Shown: positions 50,194 through 58,998, counted from the first letter of the stretch. The stretch is DNA of 64,000 bases from an uncultured Oscillospiraceae bacterium (GCA_910579155.1 CAJTTS010000010.1:8543-72542), one strand, 5' to 3'. A program made the numbers and translations. The notes: a model not told the origin generated them from the sequence alone.

Positions 50194-50863
50194 ACTCCGC
50201 GGGAGACGGTTCCGCCGACGGCTCGGCGGAGGGAGCGCCCCCAACGTCTTGGGCGCTGAAGATTACGGTGACGGCGTAGATATGCTCATAGCCGGTCTTG
50301 GCCAGCTCCCGGGGCATCCCGAAATAGTCTACCGAGTACATGCGAAGCTCGTTTTTGGAGTTGGCCATCTGAAGCACCAGCGGAATCTCCTGCTCCAGCT
50401 CCATCTCTGCGGGGGAGGCGTCCAGCGTGGCGGTGCCGAAGGCCATGCCGGACACGTCGTCCTCCGGGGTGACCTGGAAGGAGGTGGAGAATATCCCGTC
50501 CGCCTGGACCACCAGCCGGACCCCCTCCGTCATCTTGCCGAAGGTCAGGACCATGCGGCCGCTTCCCGCCCACAATCCGACCTCTGCGTCGCCGGGAACG
50601 CGGCTCCACTCCCCGTCGATCAGCTCGTAGACGTTGACCTGGAGGGACTTGGCGCCCTTGGCCTGGAAGTCAAATATGTGGTGGGAACCCATGCCCACAC
50701 CCAGCAGCTCGACGAGGGCGGTCTCTTCCTCGCTGAGCTGGGCGGGCTGGATATACATGTCTCCGCCTTTATTCTCTTCTTTGTCCTTGTCCGCGCCGCA
50801 GCCGGCCAGACCCAACGCCAACAGCGCCGCCAGCGCCAGGGCGGCAATTTGTCTCTTCCGCAT
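50192..50863 (-). CDS. Secreted lipoprotein of unknown function
   Basis: 223 residues from the ATG after ACGGAGG. Signal peptide with lipobox LAGC (residues 18-21), then a charged linker (DKDKEENKGGD) and a beta-rich domain (about 40-210). It ends in a Ser/Ala/Glu/Pro tail (EPSAEPSPAE). No family recognised. It should be lipid-anchored on the outer face of the membrane. Confidence 0.75.
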   Translation of the reverse strand: MRKRQIAALALAALLALGLAGCGADKDKEENKGGDMYIQPAQLSEEETALVELLGVGMGSHHIFDFQAKGAKSLQVNVYELIDGEWSRVPGDAEVGLWAGSGRMVLTFGKMTEGVRLVVQADGIFSTSFQVTPEDDVSGMAFGTATLDASPAEMELEQEIPLVLQMANSKNELRMYSVDYFGMPRELAKTGYEHIYAVTVIFSAQDVGGAPSAEPSAEPSPAE

Positions 50864-51034
50864 CAGGATACCTCCGTAAAAGCGCCCCTGTCGCATTCAG
50901 GGGAAATTTGCCGATCCGATATCCCTATTATATCACAGCTTCCGCGCCCTGCCAATGGGGCGGGGCAGTTTTTTTGCCGGCGCGCAGACAGAGGAAGCCC
51001 CCTCCTCTGCGGGGACAGCCGAAGCCGGGAGCAA

Positions 51035-51149
51035 AGGTGCGGAGTACCCTTCCCCTGTGGGGACAGTTCAGACCAGGTCGGGCAGAAACTTTATTCTTTT
51101 TGCATGTCCTGTTCGAGTCGTCCCCACAGGGGAAGGGTACTCCGCACCT
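51035..51149. repeat. 30-bp perfect inverted repeat in a gene-free stretch
   Basis: Arms at 51035-51064 and 51120-51149 are exact inverted copies (starting AGGTGCGGAGTACCC) around a 55-nt centre. A partial direct copy of the inner end (TGCGGGGACAG) lies at about 51008. The whole 335-bp interval 50864-51198 has no supported gene. It could be a miniature mobile element or encode a very stable hairpin RNA. Confidence 0.75.
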
Positions 51150-51198
51150 GCCAAACGTGGCAGCATAGGCCGTCCCGATCAAACACTGCGGCGCCCTG

Positions 51199-52293
51199 TT
51201 ATGAACCCACTTCCCGCGGGCAGGGCGCGCGCTCCTGCTTGCACGCAGACCTCTCAAGGGACGGCGCCCGCCCGAGGGCCGCGCGGCGCAGGGTCCTCCC
51301 CGCCGCCAGCACAACCCCGGTAACGATGAGCACCAGATAGCAGCTCATGGTGCGGGTGAGGATCATGGCCGGGGCCACCAAGGACTCCCCGTAGACGAGC
51401 AGGAAGCCCCGCAGGAACACGTTCTCCGCCGCCCCGGCGGAGCCGGGCAGGGGCAGATAACCCACGGCGATAGAGCACAGGGCTTGGAGGGCCATCATCT
51501 CCCCCAGCCCGAACCCGGACAGGCCGAAGGCCCGGTACACCACATAGGGCATGGCGTAGGAGCAGGCCAGTTGGATCATGCTCAACCCCACCACCTGGAT
51601 CAGCAGGGCGGGCGCCCGGCGGATCAGTTGGGCGCCCCGCCGGTACTCGGTCAGATGCTCGTCGGCCTTAGCCTCCAAGCCGGCTTTATCCAACCTGGGG
51701 AATATCCGGGCGCCCAAACCAATGCAGCCGCAGAGCAGCTTCCTGGCCGGACCGGGCAGAAACAAGAACAGGAACATAGCCACATCCAACAGCGCAAAGA
51801 CTGCCAGACCTAACCCCAGCAGCAGCCCCACCTGGCCCCCGAGCCGCTCTGTAAGGCCTCCGGCGGCAAACAGGGCGAACACACCCCAGATCATGGCGGC
51901 GGTGTTGTAGCCGATGGTAACCAACAGCATATCAAGCGCGCCGGAGGCGGCCGGGGTTCCATCCCTTTTCATCGCCACCACCTGGGCGGGCTGCCCGCCG
52001 GTGGCGGAGGGGGTAATGGTACTGAAAAAGAAGCCGACGCTGGAGTAGTACGCGCACCTCCGGAAGGGCTGGGGGCACCCCAGCGCCCGCAGAATGAAAT
52101 GGGTCGCCTTGGCCTCGCAGCAGACGAAGAGGGCCATCAGCGGCGCGCCCATCAACAGCAAACGCCAATCCGCACTCAACAGGGCCGCGCCAAGCTGGCC
52201 GGGGGTCTGCCCCTGGAGGATGGTGTATACCGTCCATCCCAGCAGGGCCGGCACTGCCGCCACACACAAAATATTTTTGATTTTACCCTTCAT
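51199..52293 (-). CDS. Flippase-like integral membrane protein (UPF0104/LPG synthase TM region)
   Basis: 364 residues with about eight hydrophobic helices. The UPF0104 family pattern includes SVGFFFSTITPSATGGQPAQVVAMKRDG near 85-115 and LPLPGSAGAAENVF near 275-290. Relatives resemble the flippase half of MprF without its synthase domain. It starts 26 bp after the glycolipid synthase gene, so it may move that enzyme's product. The C-terminal ~35 residues are basic and Cys-containing. Confidence 0.8.
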   Translation of the reverse strand: MKGKIKNILCVAAVPALLGWTVYTILQGQTPGQLGAALLSADWRLLLMGAPLMALFVCCEAKATHFILRALGCPQPFRRCAYYSSVGFFFSTITPSATGGQPAQVVAMKRDGTPAASGALDMLLVTIGYNTAAMIWGVFALFAAGGLTERLGGQVGLLLGLGLAVFALLDVAMFLFLFLPGPARKLLCGCIGLGARIFPRLDKAGLEAKADEHLTEYRRGAQLIRRAPALLIQVVGLSMIQLACSYAMPYVVYRAFGLSGFGLGEMMALQALCSIAVGYLPLPGSAGAAENVFLRGFLLVYGESLVAPAMILTRTMSCYLVLIVTGVVLAAGRTLRRAALGRAPSLERSACKQERAPCPREVGS

Positions 52294-52319
52294 AATTTCC
52301 CTCACTCCCAGCGGTTTCG

Positions 52320-53402
52320 CTACGCGCGTACCTGCGCCAGCTCACGCACCACGGCGCAGACTGCGGTGCGCTCCATGGTGGCGGCAATCTCGTCCATGGC
52401 CCGCCCCATATCGGCCAGCGCCTGGTCGTCATAGATGGTCTTCCGGATGGCGGCAAGGCACTCACTTTCATCCTTGGCGGCGATACGGGCCATACCCCGG
52501 CGCACCAAAAAGTCGGCGTTCTCCTGCTCCTGCTTCAGGAAGGGCTGCCAGGCCAGGATGGGCAACCGGGCGGCAATGGCCTCAAAGCAGGTAATCCCAC
52601 CGGGCTTGGACAACATCAGGTGGGAACGGGCCATGTACTTCTCTACCTGCGTGGTGAAAGGCACCGCCTCAATGTTCTTGTACTTCCCCTCCAGCCGCTG
52701 GAACAGCTTTTGATTCCGTCCGGTGAGAATAGTGGTATGCACCCCGGGTAGCGCGTCCAGCGCCTGATAGAAGGAGTCCCTGCGCGGCATGAGCCCCAAC
52801 CCGCCGCCCATGATGAGCAGCTCCCGTTTCTGGGAGCGGTTCCGTTCGCGGGACCGCTCCCAGCGGGCGGGGCGGAACCGCCCGCTGACCGGGATGCCGG
52901 ATACCACGATGGCGTTCGGGTCCACCCCTTTGGCGATGAAGCCTTCCCGGACGGATTCCTCCGCCACCAGATAGCAGTCGGTGCCTGGGTGGAGCCACTC
53001 GCTGTGGCACGTCACGTCGGTGACGCAGGTAACCAACGGAATATCCGACGGCCCCTCCTCCTTGTACCGCGCCATGGCGGCAGAGCAGATGGGATGGGTG
53101 GACACCACCACGTCGGGCCGGTAATCGTCCAGCAGCCGGTCCAGTCCGTCCAGCAGATCGTCGCCCCGGCCATCGCCGGAGTCGTTGGCGGTCAGGTCGT
53201 GGTAAATGTTATAAAACACGCCGCCGTAGGTCACCAGCACGTTGAACCACCAATACATGGCGGAGGCCCGCTCGGGCAGCGCGTATTCAAACAGGTCGAT
53301 GACGTCGGCCCGGTGGCCGTCCTGGCCCAACTGCTCCCGCAGCGCGTTGGCGGCGGACAGATGGCCCATGCCGAACTTCCCTGTCAAAATCAAGATGTTC
53401 AT
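52320..53402 (-). CDS. MGDG synthase-type glycolipid glycosyltransferase (UgtP-like)
   Basis: 360 residues. N-terminal MGDG-synthase domain (LILTGKFGMGHLSAANAL, then DVIDLFEYALPE) and C-terminal GT-B domain with the donor site LSKPGGITCFEAIAARLPILAW. UgtP-like enzymes add glucose to diacylglycerol to make membrane glycolipids and the lipoteichoic acid anchor. It acts at the inner membrane surface. First gene of an operon with the flippase-like protein. ATG after GAGGAGG. Confidence 0.88.
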   Translation of the reverse strand: MNILILTGKFGMGHLSAANALREQLGQDGHRADVIDLFEYALPERASAMYWWFNVLVTYGGVFYNIYHDLTANDSGDGRGDDLLDGLDRLLDDYRPDVVVSTHPICSAAMARYKEEGPSDIPLVTCVTDVTCHSEWLHPGTDCYLVAEESVREGFIAKGVDPNAIVVSGIPVSGRFRPARWERSRERNRSQKRELLIMGGGLGLMPRRDSFYQALDALPGVHTTILTGRNQKLFQRLEGKYKNIEAVPFTTQVEKYMARSHLMLSKPGGITCFEAIAARLPILAWQPFLKQEQENADFLVRRGMARIAAKDESECLAAIRKTIYDDQALADMGRAMDEIAATMERTAVCAVVRELAQVRA

Positions 53403-53786
53403 TGAAGTACCTCCTCACGCCGGCGCAAGCTGCACTCGCCCGCTCCGCCGGGTCTCCTCTCCCCTGGAAAGCCGAACAGCGCTTTCACGGGACCCCGGCG
53501 AACCATTACGGCCCGCCTTTTGATGGTCTTGATTATAGAGGACAAATCTTCAATTTCAATGCCGAACCTTCTTAGATTTTGGTGGGAATTTTCTTAAAGA
53601 ATTATTAAGGCGCGCCGCACGAAGGCGTCCGAACAAAAAAGGTGAGCCGAGGCTTGCGCCCCGGCTCGAAAGGATGGAGGATAGAATGAAAAAGAAAAGC
53701 ATCTCTTGCAAGTATTAGGATAAAGGCCAGTCATTACAAAAGTTCGAGAAGATTTGTTACAAAAGGATTAAATCTCAAACCTCGGC
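53403..53786. other. Intergenic region with glycolipid-operon promoter and hairpins
   Basis: Minus strand TTGAAA (53554-53559), 16-bp spacer, TATAAT (53532-53537) drive the UgtP-like gene. Its 120-nt leader holds a GGGGAGAGGAGG-type hairpin (about 53455-53505). On the plus strand a stem GAGCCGAGGC/GCCCCGGCTC (53644-53667) precedes a ten-codon frame (53686-53718, MKKKSISCKY) with a good GGATGGAGG site. I regard that frame as doubtful. Nothing else is recognisable. Confidence 0.5.
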
Positions 53787-54533
53787 CTATTCATTCTTTA
53801 AATCCTCCAGCCTCAGCGTGAAATCAAACCGCTCGCCCCCGTTCTCCCCCTCGCCCCGGGCAAACAGCTCGTCCCCCCGGACAGCGGTGTCCACCCAGAC
53901 GGCCTCCCCCGCCCGGCATTCGCTGACGTAGCCGATCTGGAAGGAGCGCACAAACTTTCCCCGGCCCAGCCGCTCCAGGTGAAGGCTATCGCAGGCGAAA
54001 TCGGCGTAGCGGGCGTTATTCACGTGGCCGTTGATGTCGGTGTCGGAGTAGCACAGGTCCCGGCGCACCCGGCCGTCGAAGGCCTCCGGCATGGCCGGGC
54101 GGCGGAGTTTGACGGATTTGTTGCGCTCACCCCCGTCGGTTCCCTGAAACTCGGCCAGGTTTTTCATGCGGAACAGCTTGCGTTCGTCCATGTCCACCAT
54201 TACCCATATGGAAGCGCCCTGTCCGATGAGCTTGCCGTCCCGGTACAGATCAAAATCCCGGTAGGAGGACGCCCCCGACGCCCCCCGGTGCCACGTTTTG
54301 ATGTGGACCGGATCGTTCCACCGCAGGGGGGCGTCCAGCTCCACCCAATTCCGGGTCACCATCCACAGGCAGTTGTACTTCTCCTTGATCTGCGGCCCCG
54401 AAACCCCCAGGGCCAGCGCCGCCCGGGTGGCGGCCTCCTGCAAAAAACCCAGCACCGCCGATGGGCGGCACTGGTTGAACAGGTCCACGTCCCGGGAATC
54501 CACCCGCAAATCCATCTCATAAACCGTGCTCAT
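53787..54533 (-). CDS. Acyl-ACP thioesterase
   Basis: 248 residues with two hotdog halves. N-half: CRPSAVLGFLQEAATRAALALG and RNWVELDAPLRWNDPVHIKTWHRG. C-half: SDTDINGHVNNARYADFACDSL, which carries the catalytic His/Asn of FatA/FatB-like bacterial enzymes. It releases free fatty acids from acyl carrier protein. ATG start seven bases after the stop of the gene upstream, so the two form an operon. Confidence 0.9.
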   Translation of the reverse strand: MSTVYEMDLRVDSRDVDLFNQCRPSAVLGFLQEAATRAALALGVSGPQIKEKYNCLWMVTRNWVELDAPLRWNDPVHIKTWHRGASGASSYRDFDLYRDGKLIGQGASIWVMVDMDERKLFRMKNLAEFQGTDGGERNKSVKLRRPAMPEAFDGRVRRDLCYSDTDINGHVNNARYADFACDSLHLERLGRGKFVRSFQIGYVSECRAGEAVWVDTAVRGDELFARGEGENGGERFDFTLRLEDLKNE

Positions 54534-54539
54534 AAAGCG

Positions 54540-55154
54540 TCAATCCTTCCTTCCGGGGATGGTCAGCGTGTCCCGGGCGCACAGGGCGGCCAGGTCGTCC
54601 TGTGTGGCGGCGCTCAGCCGCAGGACCGCGCCGCAGGACGCGCACACTAGGTCTACGGCGGAGTAACCCACCTTCACGCCGTAGTCCGCGCAGCCGCAGG
54701 CGCACCTCACCCCGCCCCGGGCGGCGATGTCCCGCAGCTCGGCCAAGGACTCTTCCATGACCACCTCGTCCAAAAACACCCCGCGCTGGTCCATCTGGTC
54801 GTCCATGCGCAGCTTATCCACCGCCGCCTCCAGCTTTTCCATGGCCCGGAACACCTGCTCCTCCTCGCCCACATAGCAGCACCCCAGCCCGGACGCGGGG
54901 CAGCTCAAGGCCAGCAGTTTCTGGTGCAGCAGCGCCTCGTTGGAGCACACCGCCGTGTGGTCCTTGGCGCAGAACAGGCAGGGCACCGTGACCTCACAGC
55001 GGTCCCCCATCTGGGCAAAACTCAGCTCCGACCTGCCGCAAGGGCAGGGCAGCACGCTGTTCCCCGCCGCGAGCTGAAAGGCCGTGCGCCGGACGATCAC
55101 CGCCTGGCCGCAGACGGGGCAAATATATCCAATGGTACGCGTTTCCTCCGGCAT
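54540..55154 (-). CDS. Cysteine-rich zinc-ribbon protein of unknown function
   Basis: 204 residues from the ATG after GGGAGGGAG. Many Cys pairs in order: CPVC, CPCG, CLFC, a CCY stretch, CACGC and CASCG, so several zinc ribbons. A helical middle (about 105-150, FRAMEKLEAAVDKLRMDDQMDQRG) separates N- and C-terminal ribbons. No family I recognise. Expressed with the acyl-ACP thioesterase downstream. Confidence 0.7.
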   Translation of the reverse strand: MPEETRTIGYICPVCGQAVIVRRTAFQLAAGNSVLPCPCGRSELSFAQMGDRCEVTVPCLFCAKDHTAVCSNEALLHQKLLALSCPASGLGCCYVGEEEQVFRAMEKLEAAVDKLRMDDQMDQRGVFLDEVVMEESLAELRDIAARGGVRCACGCADYGVKVGYSAVDLVCASCGAVLRLSAATQDDLAALCARDTLTIPGRKD

Positions 55155-55252
55155 GGGTCTCCCTCCCAAAAATTTTCCGGGAAATATTATAACACCATTG
55201 TCCCCTTTTTTTCCAGTGACAAAGCTGTTTTTCTGTTAAATCTTTCCTCAGC

Positions 55253-55281
55253 GTATGAATTGACCCCCTTTGCGCACACTA
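55253..55281 (+). promoter_or_regulatory. Probable sigma-G promoter of spoVAD
   Basis: GTATG (55253-55257), 17-bp spacer, CACACTA (55275-55281). This fits the forespore sigma-G pattern GHATR and CATNHTA with one mismatch, and ends 30 bp before the spoVAD ATG. Confidence 0.55.
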
Positions 55282-55311
55282 GATACAAATCACGCCAAAG
55301 GAGTCAGTTCC

Positions 55312-56328
55312 ATGGAAAATCAAAAGCTGGGGCGGCAAACCTTCCAGCCGGGGTCCTCCCCCGTGATCATCGGCCACGGCTCCTCCGCCGGGCATAAGGA
55401 GTGTCAGGGCCCGCTCCGCCGCCACTTTGACCACACCTGTGAGGACGACCTGTTCGGGGCCAAGACTTGGGAGCAGGCGGAGTCCTCCATGCAGCAATTA
55501 GCCTTGGACGCGGCGCTGAAGCGGGCTGGCCTGCACACCCAAGATCTGGACCTGCTGTTGGCGGGGGATCTGCTGAACCAGTGCATTGGCTCGGGTTACT
55601 CCGCCCGGCAGGCGGCGGTGCCCTTCTTCGGGCTGTACGGGGCCTGCTCCACCATGGGGGAGAGCCTGGCGCTGGCCACCCTTCTGCTCAGCGGCGGGTA
55701 TGGCAAATACGCCGCCGCGGTCACCTCCTCCCACTTCTGCTCGGCGGAGCGGCAGTACCGCACCCCGCTGGAGTACGGCTGCCAGCGCACCCCCACCGCC
55801 CAGTGGACGGCCACCGCCTCCGGCGCGGTGATCATCACCAGCGACGTGCGCCCCGGCCCCCGTGTGGTCCGGGTGACGGTGGGCAAAGTGGTGGACAAGG
55901 GCATCAAGGACGCCAACAACATGGGCGCGGCCATGGCCCCCTCCGCCTACGAGACCCTGAAGGCCCACTTTGAGGACACCGGCCTGACACCGGACTATTA
56001 CGATCTCATCGTCACCGGCGACCTGGGCCAGTTGGGCCATGAGATCGTCACCGAATTTTTTGCCCACGACGGGGTCAAGCTGGCCAACTACAACGACTGC
56101 GGCTTGCTCCTCTTTGACCGGGAGGCACAGGACGTCCACGCCGGGGCGTCGGGCTGCGGCTGCTCGGCGTCGGTGCTGTGCGGCTACCTGCTGCCCGGGC
56201 TGCTGGCCGGGCGGTGGAAGCGGATCTTGTTCTGCCCCACCGGAGCGCTCCACTCTCCCACCGCCACCATGCAGGGGGAGTCCATCCCCGGTATCTGCCA
56301 TGCCATCGCGCTGGAAGGAGGAAAATGA
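55312..56328 (+). CDS. spoVAD: Stage V sporulation protein AD
   Basis: 338 residues, thiolase-like fold, near the usual length. Conserved stretches are GRQTFQPGSSPVIIGHGSSAG at the N-terminus, DLLLAGDLLNQCIGSGYSAR, FGLYGACSTMGESLALA and DLGQLGHEIVTEF. SpoVAD binds dipicolinic acid and helps bring it into the forespore. ATG after AAAGGAG. spoVAC, which normally precedes it, is absent. Confidence 0.95.
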   Translation: MENQKLGRQTFQPGSSPVIIGHGSSAGHKECQGPLRRHFDHTCEDDLFGAKTWEQAESSMQQLALDAALKRAGLHTQDLDLLLAGDLLNQCIGSGYSARQAAVPFFGLYGACSTMGESLALATLLLSGGYGKYAAAVTSSHFCSAERQYRTPLEYGCQRTPTAQWTATASGAVIITSDVRPGPRVVRVTVGKVVDKGIKDANNMGAAMAPSAYETLKAHFEDTGLTPDYYDLIVTGDLGQLGHEIVTEFFAHDGVKLANYNDCGLLLFDREAQDVHAGASGCGCSASVLCGYLLPGLLAGRWKRILFCPTGALHSPTATMQGESIPGICHAIALEGGK

Positions 56329-56684
56329 TGGACTATCTGAAAGCATTTGTGGTGGGCGGCCTGTTCTGTATCGTGGGACAGGTGCTCATCGACAAGACCA
56401 AGCTCACCCCTGCCCGCATCCTGGTGGCCTATGTGGTGGCCGGCGTAGTGCTGGGGGCGGTGGGCGTATACAAGCCCCTGGCGGAGTGGGCCGGGGCGGG
56501 GGCCACGGTGCCCCTCACCGGCTTCGGCTACAGTCTGGCCAAGGGCGTCAAGGAGGCAGTGGCGGAAAAGGGTCTGTTGGGGGCGGTCACCGGCGGTGTC
56601 ACCAGCACCGCAGGCGGCATCGCCGCCGCCATCTTCCTGGGGGTCCTGGTGGCTCTCCTCTTCAAGCCGAAACCGAAAAGCTGA
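56325..56684 (+). CDS. spoVAE: Stage V sporulation protein AE (AEb type)
   Basis: 119 residues, overlapping the spoVAD stop by ATGA, after GGAGGAAA. Four hydrophobic helices, with DYLKAFVVGGLFCIVGQVLIDKTKLTPARILV at the start and the GFGYSLAKGVKEAV stretch typical of SpoVAE/AEb. It is an inner forespore-membrane part of the dipicolinic acid channel. A second ATG three bases on is equally possible. Confidence 0.92.
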   Translation: MMDYLKAFVVGGLFCIVGQVLIDKTKLTPARILVAYVVAGVVLGAVGVYKPLAEWAGAGATVPLTGFGYSLAKGVKEAVAEKGLLGAVTGGVTSTAGGIAAAIFLGVLVALLFKPKPKS

Positions 56685-56688
56685 GCGC

Positions 56689-56722
56689 AACGCCTCCGGC
56701 CAAAATCCGGGGGCGTTTTCTT
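56689..56722 (+). terminator. Terminator of the spoVA operon
   Basis: Stem AACGCCTCCGG/CCGGGGGCGTT (10 of 11 paired) followed by TTTTCTTT. Confidence 0.8.
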
Positions 56723-56742
56723 TCCCGGCACCGGGCAAAAGA

Positions 56743-56892
56743 GGAACAGGATCGGAGACAGGCCCATACCGAATCGAAACGATTGCTCAGATGGAAGCGT
56801 TCCGGGACAGTGTAAATGACGGCGGTCAGAGCGGCTACGCGGGGGCGTGCATTCAGCTCGGCGCAGATCTGGACCTGGAAGGTAAAAGGGAT
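56743..56892 (+). pseudogene. Fragment of a repeat-containing surface protein
   Basis: About 50 codons read GTGSETGPYRIETIAQMEAF and, later, YAGACIQLGADLDLEG. This is the start of a beta-helix-type surface repeat (GTxxxPYxIxTxxxLxxFRDxVN...YAGxxIxLxxDIDL) common in large gut Firmicutes and Bacteroidetes proteins. There is no start codon or ribosome site, and the frame then runs antisense through the response regulator. A relic of a larger gene. Confidence 0.6.
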
Positions 56893-56928
56893 CAAATTTC
56901 AATATCAGGTAGACAAACAGTTCTTTGG

Positions 56929-57603
56929 TCATTCCTTCTCCGCCTCCAGGTGGTAGCCCAGCCGCCGCGCCGCCTCGATGCGGATATTGGAGCCGATGCT
57001 GACCAGCTTCTTGCGCAGGAAGCCCACGTAAACCTCCACGTGGTTCTCCACCGCGTTGGAGTCGTACCCCCACACTCGGGCCAGAATGGCCTCCTTGGAC
57101 AGGTTGCGGCCCTTGGCCTGGAGCAACAGGCGCATCACGTCAAATTCCCGGGCGGACAGGCGCACCCACTTCTCCCCGCACATCAGAGTAGAGGAGGCCA
57201 GGTCCAGCGCCGTGTTGCCGAAGGCCAGCTCGTCCACCTGCCCGCCCTGGCGGCGGAGCAGGGCGTTGACACAGGCCAGCAGCTCCCGGGTGTCGAAGGG
57301 CTTGGTCAGGTAGTAATCCGCCCCGGCGTTCAACCCCTCCACCCGGTCCTCCAGCTCGGCCCTGGCGGTGAGCATGAGGATGGGCGTGGCGCAGTGTTCC
57401 GCCCGCAGCCGCCGGGCTGCCTGCCAGCCATCCAGTACCGGAAGCATCACGTCCAGGATCACCAGGTCGTACACGCCCAGCAGGGCGTACTGCACCCCGG
57501 CCTCCCCGTCGTAAACGACCTCCGTCTCATAACCCCGGTCCTCCAGCAAAGCCCGGAGGGAGACGGACAAGGGCTTGTCGTCCTCAACAATGAGAATTTT
57601 CAC
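56929..57603 (-). CDS. OmpR/PhoB-family response regulator (orphan)
   Basis: 224 residues. Receiver domain with the acidic pocket VEDD, phospho-acceptor Asp in LVILDVMLPVLDGW (about residue 51) and Lys in LTKPFD. Winged-helix output domain with LSAREFDVMRLLLQAKGRNLSKEAILARVWGYDSNAVENHVEVYVGFLRKKL. No histidine kinase gene is next to it. The place where one is expected (below 56929) holds the surface-protein fragment. It lies 30 bp after the aminopeptidase gene. Confidence 0.92.
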   Translation of the reverse strand: MKILIVEDDKPLSVSLRALLEDRGYETEVVYDGEAGVQYALLGVYDLVILDVMLPVLDGWQAARRLRAEHCATPILMLTARAELEDRVEGLNAGADYYLTKPFDTRELLACVNALLRRQGGQVDELAFGNTALDLASSTLMCGEKWVRLSAREFDVMRLLLQAKGRNLSKEAILARVWGYDSNAVENHVEVYVGFLRKKLVSIGSNIRIEAARRLGYHLEAEKE

Positions 57604-57633
57604 GCGGCAGCTCCTCCTTGGAAGCGGCGTTCC

Positions 57634-58998
57634 TCAGTTTTTGCCCGCCAGCCCTACGCACAGTTGATACAGGGTGGCCACTCCCGCACCGGTGGCGCCG
57701 GCGGTCTGGTACTCCCGGTAGGGGCGGTCCACCCGGGCGGTGCCCGCGATGTCCATATGTACCCAGGGCACGTCTCCGGCAAAGGCTCCGATAAACAGTC
57801 CGCCGGTGATGGCGCCGCATCCGTCGCTGGACACGTTGGACAGGTCGGCCACGGGGCATTCAATCATCTTCTTGTACTCCGGGAAAGCGGGGAAGCGCCA
57901 ATACTGCTCACCCCAGCGGGCGGCGGCCGTCAGCACAGCGCCGCACAACTCGTCGCTGTTGCTCACCAGGCCCGCCGTGGTGTGGCCCAGGGCGGCGACG
58001 CACACCCCGGTGAGGGTGGCGATGTCCACCACCCGGGAAGCGCCCTCCTTCCGGATGGCGTAGGTCACCGCGTCGGCCAGGACCAGGCGGCCCTCGGCGT
58101 CTGTGTTGTTGATCTGGATGGTCTTGCCGGACATGGAGGTAACCACGTCGCCGGGGACCATGCTGTCCGGGGAGATGCGGTTCTCCACCGCCGGGATCAC
58201 CGCCGTCACGTTCACCGGCACCCGGTTTTCCGCCAGGGCCAGCATCGCCCCGCACACCGCCGCGGCCCCCGCCATGTCGGTGCACATGTTTTTCAGCCCC
58301 GGACCGGACTTCAAGTTATACCCGCCGCTGTCGTAGCAAACGCCCTTGCCCACCAGGGCAATGGGCGCCGCGCCGGGCTCCCCGCCCTTCCAGCGCAGGA
58401 CGATGAGCCGGGGCGGATGGGCGGCGCTGTCCCCCACGGCGTGGTAGGCCCCCATACCCAGAGCCCGGGTCTCCCGCTCGTCCAGCACCTGGGCCTCCAC
58501 GCCCGCCTTTTCCGCCGCCCCGGTCACCGCCTTGGCCAGCAGCTCCGGGGTGAGCATATTGCCCGGACGGTTGGTCAGATCCCGTGCAAGGCACACTGCC
58601 CGCGTCACCCGCTCCGTCTCCGCCAGAACGGCCGCGCCGTCCAGCCCCTCCGTGCCGGTGAGATAAAGGGTAAAGGGCTTATCCTCCGTCTCCTTCCAGC
58701 TCTCCCGGCGGTAGCACACCAGCTCCGCGCCCTGGGCAAGGGCGGACAGGCCGTCCGCACCCAACGCCTTCACCGCCGGAGCGGCGTCCAGCACAGCGGA
58801 ACTCACTCCCAGGTCCCGCAAAGCCTTTACCGCCTTGGCGGCCACCCGGCGGGCAGTCTCTGCGGTGGGCTGATCGCCCAGGCACGCCGTCAGCACGCGG
58901 CCCTCCTCCCCCATGCGCAGGGACAGGGCGGAACCCTCTCCGCCCGCCTCCAGTTCCAACCGCCACTGGGCTTTTTCCTGATTCCAAATTCCGACCAT
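57634..58998 (-). CDS. M17 leucyl aminopeptidase-family protein
   Basis: 454 residues from the ATG nine bases after AAGGAG. C-terminal M17 catalytic domain with GKGVCYDSGGYNLKSG, MCTDMAGAAAVCGAM and the signature NTDAEGRLVLADA. The two metal ions are held by Lys, Asp and Glu in these motifs. The N-terminal domain is divergent. It removes N-terminal residues from peptides in the cytoplasm. Confidence 0.9.
   Translation of the reverse strand: MVGIWNQEKAQWRLELEAGGEGSALSLRMGEEGRVLTACLGDQPTAETARRVAAKAVKALRDLGVSSAVLDAAPAVKALGADGLSALAQGAELVCYRRESWKETEDKPFTLYLTGTEGLDGAAVLAETERVTRAVCLARDLTNRPGNMLTPELLAKAVTGAAEKAGVEAQVLDERETRALGMGAYHAVGDSAAHPPRLIVLRWKGGEPGAAPIALVGKGVCYDSGGYNLKSGPGLKNMCTDMAGAAAVCGAMLALAENRVPVNVTAVIPAVENRISPDSMVPGDVVTSMSGKTIQINNTDAEGRLVLADAVTYAIRKEGASRVVDIATLTGVCVAALGHTTAGLVSNSDELCGAVLTAAARWGEQYWRFPAFPEYKKMIECPVADLSNVSSDGCGAITGGLFIGAFAGDVPWVHMDIAGTARVDRPYREYQTAGATGAGVATLYQLCVGLAGKN

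Noticed and set aside
51001..51151. CRISPR-like repeat array
   Set aside because: There are only two arms in opposite orientation and one partial copy, no regular spacers and no cas genes in the window.
53686..53718. Ten-codon frame MKKKSISCKY with a good ribosome site
   Set aside because: Too short to support as a gene. There is no downstream gene in the same direction that it could control as a leader.
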